Assembly (NCBI GenBank): GCA_910587625.1 | Contig: CAJUMW010000010.1 | Location: 4,888 to 68,887, forward strand | Direction of reading: 5' to 3' | From: an uncultured Christensenellaceae bacterium | GTDB lineage: Bacteria > Bacillota > Clostridia > Christensenellales > Borkfalkiaceae | DNA: 64,000 nt | Part shown: one piece after another, positions 59,105 to 64,000 of the stretch | Layout: every line of letters starts with the position of its first letter | Position numbering within the stretch: the first letter of the stretch is position 1 | Made by a program: the position numbers and the translations under genes | The notes under the pieces: generated by a model | Seen by the model: only the letters and a program-made list of their open reading frames with translations | What the model was told of the DNA's origin: nothing | The model's database searches: none

Positions 59105-59149
59105 ATTCGGCTTTTTATAGCTGATATTATCATTATAAGGAGAAATTAA

Positions 59150-60820
59150 ATGAAGAAAGCAACTAAAGCTTTTGCGACGGTTCTGTCGGTTGCTATGATC
59201 GCAGGCGTAATTATGTCTACGGCATGTGCACCCGAAGAAACCCAACTCGACGAGTATGCAGTTACTTTGAGTTATAACGACGGCATATCCAGACCGCGCA
59301 TAACGTACGTCGAAAAAGAAAGCTCACTTTCCACCCCTGCCGTACCTACTCGAGAAGGATATCAGATTGCTAAGTGGACGGACGCGGAAACGGGCGGAAA
59401 TGAGATAACTTTCCCTTATACTCCTACGGGTGACGTAACTATCTACGCGCAGTGGGAAGCAAAGGACTGCTCCGTTACCTTCGATTACCGTATGAGCGGT
59501 ACGGAAAACAAAGTTATTCAAAAGAAATATGACCAGCAAGTTACCAAAGCAGAGGTTGACGCTATTGAGATACCTACGAATTCAGGCTATAACTTCCGTC
59601 ACTGGGCAACAAAGCCCGACTCGGGCGTCGGCGTAAATTGGGAAAACGGCTATACGGTAAAAAAGGACGTAACCTTCTATGCCTGCTGGATTGCCGACGA
59701 CATTTCCATTTATAATCTTAAATTCAACGTCAACTACGAGAATGCGCCCGAAGGCGGATTTATACACTCATTTGAAGTGGTGGAAGGCGAGCCCGTAACC
59801 ATAAACGATATCCCCGAAGATCCCGAAAGAGACGGGCAGGTATTTGTTGGCTGGGCTTTGACCCCCGATGCAACCAAGGAAGACATCATCGAATATCCTT
59901 ACATACCCACAGGTGAACACGCCAACGACGCCAAGGAAATAATTCTGTACGCAGTTTGGGAAAGAAAGGGCAATACCATAAGGTATTATTACAACTACGA
60001 GGGCAACCCCACGCAAGTTACCGATAACGGACTGTATATCAGACAGAACGCCATAACCGACGTCGAGGTAGACGCTCCCGAAGCGATAACCCGCGTTCAG
60101 GACAGCGTGGAATTTACTTTCGACGGTTGGTACACTGCCGCTGTCGGCGGAACCAAGATAGAGTTCCCTCACGCGTTCTCAAAATCGACCTCGCTGTACG
60201 CTCAGTGGAAGGCTCCCAGAGTCGAAACGAAGATCTTCGACGCGGAGTTTACCCCCATAGATCCTACGGCAAAATATCCCGGATATTCCAACTCGGTTAT
60301 GGGTACGGAATGTATTCAGCAGGATTCGGGACAGAGATCCACTTCGCAGACCTATCCCATATTAAACGGAACCGAGCATGTCGGACATTATGTTTACTGT
60401 CTGTACAGCTACGGCGCAACTATCACTTATAATATTTACAGCGATAAGGCAGTGGACAACGTAGACCTGTACGCAATGCTTTCCGTCGAGATGAGAAACG
60501 AAATAGATATGACGCCCGAAGGGGAATACGGCTTCTCGTTTATAGTCAACGGCAAGGCGCTCGATTACGGTTCTATTTATCTTGACGGCGGCGAAAGCGT
60601 TCAGTCGGGCGGCAACTATATGGGCTCGTTCCAAGAGTACCTTATAGGAAGCGTTTCGTTGAAGGAAGGTAACAACGTCATACTTCTCAAAGTAAACAAC
60701 AACAACAGCATTGGCGGCGTTACCGAGGCATGGGCGCCTATGATAGACTACATCAGGTTTGATACGTCGGCTACTTTGTCGTGGATACCCGAGTATGATA
60801 ATCTTTACAGGAAGAATTAA
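59150..60820 (+). CDS. InlB-repeat lipoprotein with carbohydrate-binding-like domain
   Basis: The 556-residue protein has a lipoprotein-type signal ending MSTAC (Cys about 26). Four to five Listeria-Bacteroides (InlB B-type) repeats follow, each ending in YAQW, YACW or YAVW with a GY-x-F/I-x-x-W core (about 40-360). The C-terminal 190 residues (about 365-550) look like a beta-sandwich carbohydrate-binding module ending EAWAPMIDYIRFD. No enzyme motif is visible. It lies between two GH3 genes, so it probably binds the glycan they cut. Confidence 0.7.
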   Translation: MKKATKAFATVLSVAMIAGVIMSTACAPEETQLDEYAVTLSYNDGISRPRITYVEKESSLSTPAVPTREGYQIAKWTDAETGGNEITFPYTPTGDVTIYAQWEAKDCSVTFDYRMSGTENKVIQKKYDQQVTKAEVDAIEIPTNSGYNFRHWATKPDSGVGVNWENGYTVKKDVTFYACWIADDISIYNLKFNVNYENAPEGGFIHSFEVVEGEPVTINDIPEDPERDGQVFVGWALTPDATKEDIIEYPYIPTGEHANDAKEIILYAVWERKGNTIRYYYNYEGNPTQVTDNGLYIRQNAITDVEVDAPEAITRVQDSVEFTFDGWYTAAVGGTKIEFPHAFSKSTSLYAQWKAPRVETKIFDAEFTPIDPTAKYPGYSNSVMGTECIQQDSGQRSTSQTYPILNGTEHVGHYVYCLYSYGATITYNIYSDKAVDNVDLYAMLSVEMRNEIDMTPEGEYGFSFIVNGKALDYGSIYLDGGESVQSGGNYMGSFQEYLIGSVSLKEGNNVILLKVNNNNSIGGVTEAWAPMIDYIRFDTSATLSWIPEYDNLYRKN

Positions 60821-60835
60821 GGAGAAGTAAAATAA

Positions 60836-63800
60836 ATGAGTAAAAATAAGAAAAGCAACGGCAAGGTCGGGCTAATAACCTGGGCGTCGGTTACTGCGTT
60901 TCTCCTCGTATTCCTTATGGTTTTAACCATTTTGGAACAGGGAATGCTTAATCCCATATTAACAACTATTTTAGGCGGTAAAAAACCTATTCTTGCGGAT
61001 GAATCGTCGGGCTATTCTAAAATTTACAAATCCGACTACAATTCCAAGGATGATTCCATAGCCGCAGGCGAAAGGCTTAACCTCGAAATAGAAAAGGAGG
61101 GCGCAACCCTCTTGGTTAACGAGGACAACGCGCTTCCCATTGCAAAGGGTAGCAAAGTCAGCGTATTCGGCAAAAACTCGGTCGATCTTGTGCTCGGCGG
61201 TTCGGGCTCGGGCAGCGGTAGCGGCGATCAGGCAAAGACGCTTTACGACGGACTTACTTCGGGCGGATTTGAATTTAACCCCGAGTTGAAAAGTTTTTAC
61301 GAGAGCTCAGCCTCCGGTAAAGGCCGTTCCAGTAGCCCCAAACTTTCCGAAAATACCGCGGTAGGCGCGCTTTCGATAGGTGAAACTCCCGTGGCGGATT
61401 ATCCCTCGTCGGTGCGCAACAGTTTTGCAAAATACAGCGACGCAGCGATAGTGGTAATTTCCCGTATAGGCGGTGAAAGCTGGGATCTTCCCCGAGTTCA
61501 GGAAGAAGGCAACGGCGGAGCGGGAGCCGACAGGCACTATCTGCAGTTGGACGATAACGAGTACGACCTTTTGGATATGGTTACGTCGCGTTTCGATAAA
61601 GTAATTGTCGTGTTGAACACGCTAACCTCTTTTCAGTGCGACTTTATCGAAGAGTATAACAACACCTTGACAGACAAGCGTATAGACGCCGTTCTCTGGA
61701 TAGGCGGCCCCGGTAGAAACGGCGCGGAAGCGTTCGGCGCGATTTTGAACGGTGACGTAAATCCCTCCGGCAAGACGGTGGATATCTATTCCAAGGATTT
61801 CACTAAGGATCCCACTTGGGTCAACTTCGGCGACAACTCGCAGGTTGCGGGCGGAATTCCCAACACCGCGTTTATGAGTACCGAAACCGATTCGCTCAGC
61901 GGCGGCGTTTATAATATGGTAACGTACGAAGAGGGCGTTTACCTCGGATACCGCTATTACGAAACGCGCGCGTTCGTTGAAGAAGATCCCGACTGGTACT
62001 CCGAAAACGTAATGTTCCCCTTCGGTTACGGACTTTCATACTCGACCTTCAAGCGCGAGATTACAAGCGTCGAAGGCAGTCTTGAAAACGGCGGATCGAT
62101 AACGGTCAACGTTAAAATAACCAACGTTTCGGGCCCTGCGGGAAAGGACGTGGCTCAGCTTTACGTTTCAAAGCCCTACATCGAAAACGGCATTGAAAAA
62201 TCGCATATCGAGCTTGTCGATTTTGCCAAGACCGATTTGCTTGCAAAGGACGGACACAACGAGTTTTCGTTTAAAGTGGACGCTTACGATCTTGCTTCAT
62301 ACGACTATATGGACGCGAACAAAAACGGACATAAGGGCTATGAGCTCGATGCGGGAGATTATACTTTCTACGTCGGCGGCAGTTCGCACGTTTGGGCGGA
62401 CGCGGCTGATTACGAAAAGGCTGTCGTAAAACTTGAAAACGGAGTGACGTTTGACGCCGATCCCGTGACAAACAATCCCGTTGAAAACCTCTACACCTTC
62501 GGTGAATATCAGGGCACCAGCTATGTGTTCGACGATTACGACGATCTTCAATACCGTCTTTCCGACGTGAGAGTCGGCTCCGAGCGTCGTAAGGGTATGT
62601 CGCGTACCAATTTCGCGGATACCTTCCCCACGCCCCTCACGGTCAAAGAGCGTCTTTTGAATCTCGACGACGAGAAGAAGGGCTACACTGAACAGACCAA
62701 GCTCGAAAGCTACGATCACAATAATATTAAAATAGAAGAAGCTACCAAGGATAAGGAAATTCCCGAAATGGGTAAAACGGGAAGCGATATAATTCTTCAC
62801 GATTTGCTCGGCGAGGACGGAAGAGTGGCTTTCAGCGGCGAAGAAATCGACGCCAAGTGGGAGGAGCTTTTAAGCAAAATTACCTTTGAAGAAATGCTCA
62901 ATCTCGTCAACAACGGCGCATTCCAGACAGTCGCGATAGAATCTATCGGTAAAAACCTCACAAACGATTCGGACGGCCCTATCGGCTTTGTAAACTTTAT
63001 GGGCGGCGCCGTGTCGGCAATTTTCGAAGGCAACAATAACTTCGCAACTCAGATAGTCATAGGTTCTACCTGGAACAAAGACCTTGCTTATCAAATGGGG
63101 CTTATAGTAGGAGAGAACGGACTTTGGGGTGATCAAAGCGGCAATAACTCTCTGCCCTATTCGGGCTGGTATGCTCCCGGTATCAACCTTCATCGTTCTC
63201 CTTTCTCGGGAAGAAACTTCGAGTATTACTCCGAAGATCCCATTCTTACGGGTAAAATGGCGGTTAACGTAGTCGGCGCTGCAAGAACCAAGGGCGTTTA
63301 CAGCGACTTGAAGCACTTTGCCGTCAACGACCAGGAAACAAACCGCGGCGGCGTATCTACCTTCCTCACCGAACAGGCTTTAAGAGAACTCTATTTGAAG
63401 CCTTTTGAACTTGCGGTAAAAGGTGACGACGCTCCCAGAACGGTAAAGATGTTCGGCGACAACGTTGAAGATAAGGTTGTAAACAAGTACGAAGGCGCGA
63501 TAGGCGTTATGTCCTCGTTCAACCGCATAGGCAACAAGTTCACGGGCGGAGATTATCGCTTGCTTACGACCATTCTTCGCGACGAGTGGGGCTTCAGAGG
63601 GCTTGTAATTTGCGACTATAAGACGAGTAATCTGCACATGAATTCCCGTCAGATGCTCTACGCCGGCAACGATCTGTTGCTTACTTCACTTCCGCAGTAT
63701 TATTGGGGTGACGCGAAAGCCGACAGCGTTCAGGACGTAACCGTCCTGCGCGACGCTACAAAGAACATTCTCTATACGGTTGCAAACAGCAACTCGATTC

Positions 63801-63964
63801 AGGTCAAAATTTTGGGCTACTCCTCCGAGTGGTGGATTGTCGCTACAATCGTAGTCGACTGTCTTGCCGCTGTCGGACTTGGAGTATGGGGATTCTTTGC
63901 GGTAAGAAAGTTCCTTAAAAACAGAAAGAACGGAAACGAAGCAAACGCAGTCGAAAACGAATAA
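60836..63964 (+). CDS. Membrane-bound family-3 glycoside hydrolase with permuted domains
   Basis: The 1042-residue protein has an N-terminal membrane helix (about 12-35) and a C-terminal one (about 999-1022). It has the same reversed GH3 order: the C-type domain first (TLLVNEDNALPI near residue 93), fibronectin-III-like (about 400-500), then the barrel. The barrel has FSGRNFEYYSEDP, LKHFAVNDQETNRGG and the nucleophile Asp in LVICDYKTSN. The catalytic motifs are closer to consensus than in the first GH3. The two membrane helices would hold the enzyme outside. It starts 15 bases after the lipoprotein gene. After its stop, 36 bases remain in the window with no feature. Confidence 0.85.
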   Translation: MSKNKKSNGKVGLITWASVTAFLLVFLMVLTILEQGMLNPILTTILGGKKPILADESSGYSKIYKSDYNSKDDSIAAGERLNLEIEKEGATLLVNEDNALPIAKGSKVSVFGKNSVDLVLGGSGSGSGSGDQAKTLYDGLTSGGFEFNPELKSFYESSASGKGRSSSPKLSENTAVGALSIGETPVADYPSSVRNSFAKYSDAAIVVISRIGGESWDLPRVQEEGNGGAGADRHYLQLDDNEYDLLDMVTSRFDKVIVVLNTLTSFQCDFIEEYNNTLTDKRIDAVLWIGGPGRNGAEAFGAILNGDVNPSGKTVDIYSKDFTKDPTWVNFGDNSQVAGGIPNTAFMSTETDSLSGGVYNMVTYEEGVYLGYRYYETRAFVEEDPDWYSENVMFPFGYGLSYSTFKREITSVEGSLENGGSITVNVKITNVSGPAGKDVAQLYVSKPYIENGIEKSHIELVDFAKTDLLAKDGHNEFSFKVDAYDLASYDYMDANKNGHKGYELDAGDYTFYVGGSSHVWADAADYEKAVVKLENGVTFDADPVTNNPVENLYTFGEYQGTSYVFDDYDDLQYRLSDVRVGSERRKGMSRTNFADTFPTPLTVKERLLNLDDEKKGYTEQTKLESYDHNNIKIEEATKDKEIPEMGKTGSDIILHDLLGEDGRVAFSGEEIDAKWEELLSKITFEEMLNLVNNGAFQTVAIESIGKNLTNDSDGPIGFVNFMGGAVSAIFEGNNNFATQIVIGSTWNKDLAYQMGLIVGENGLWGDQSGNNSLPYSGWYAPGINLHRSPFSGRNFEYYSEDPILTGKMAVNVVGAARTKGVYSDLKHFAVNDQETNRGGVSTFLTEQALRELYLKPFELAVKGDDAPRTVKMFGDNVEDKVVNKYEGAIGVMSSFNRIGNKFTGGDYRLLTTILRDEWGFRGLVICDYKTSNLHMNSRQMLYAGNDLLLTSLPQYYWGDAKADSVQDVTVLRDATKNILYTVANSNSIQVKILGYSSEWWIVATIVVDCLAAVGLGVWGFFAVRKFLKNRKNGNEANAVENE

Positions 63965-64000
63965 AAATTAAACCAGATACAAAGTTCGGCTGCGGGCAAG

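Overview
The window looks like a chromosomal segment of a spore-forming, low-to-moderate-GC Clostridia-type Firmicute, probably an uncultured gut lineage (the habitat is inference). Supporting signs are TATAAT/TTGACA promoters, AGGAG ribosome-binding sites, a sleB-ypeB germination operon behind a sigma-G-type promoter, yyaC, and a Bacillus-like yaaO-tmk-holB-ricT-trmN6-rsmI gene order. The chromosome origin lies inside the window: DnaA boxes cluster at 42956-43174, parS palindromes follow at 43198 and 43241, and parA-parB come after. dnaA itself is absent from the window.

Left part (1-16.6 kb) is accessory and transport-rich. It holds the start of a type III restriction subunit with its Mod methyltransferase and a small HTH regulator, a hydrolase, an MFS transporter, a compact regulatory operon (HTH, ECF-type sigma factor, secreted papain-like peptidase, one-pass membrane protein), two unknown coupled genes, a heterodimeric ABC exporter, a membrane protein, a MATE exporter with a flavodiiron protein, and a Cys-repeat/GLUG surface lipoprotein.

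Middle part (16.7-39.5 kb) is mostly housekeeping: tRNA-Arg, mnmA, rsmI, an M42 peptidase, trmN6, ferredoxin, ricT, holB, tmk, yaaO, lysS, greA, a SecB-like chaperone, RNase G, rplU-rpmA, GTP-type PEP carboxykinase, and the jag-yidC-yidD-rnpA-rpmH block. The origin region (39.5-47.3 kb) contains dnaN, rsmG, a SLOG protein, yyaC, oriC, ftsH and parAB. Most genes to its left run leftward, and the first genes to its right run rightward.

Right part (47.3-64 kb) contains ypeB-sleB and then a two-gene DUF262 operon, a likely defence module beside tRNA-Leu. Next comes a LytTR response regulator broken by a 21-C homopolymer, which may be a phase-variation switch. Last is a three-gene surface glycan operon: two circularly permuted family-3 glycoside hydrolases flanking an InlB-repeat lipoprotein.

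A recurring signal is a set of genes that appear to be leaderless: a good -10 box ends 6-7 bases before the ATG, with no Shine-Dalgarno sequence (hydrolase 2477, DUF4250 17006, small protein 27311, AEC transporter 32942, ribbon-helix-helix protein 36153, rsmG 41012). The most interesting leads are the poly-C regulator, the DUF262 pair, the sigma/peptidase operon and the leaderless promoters.
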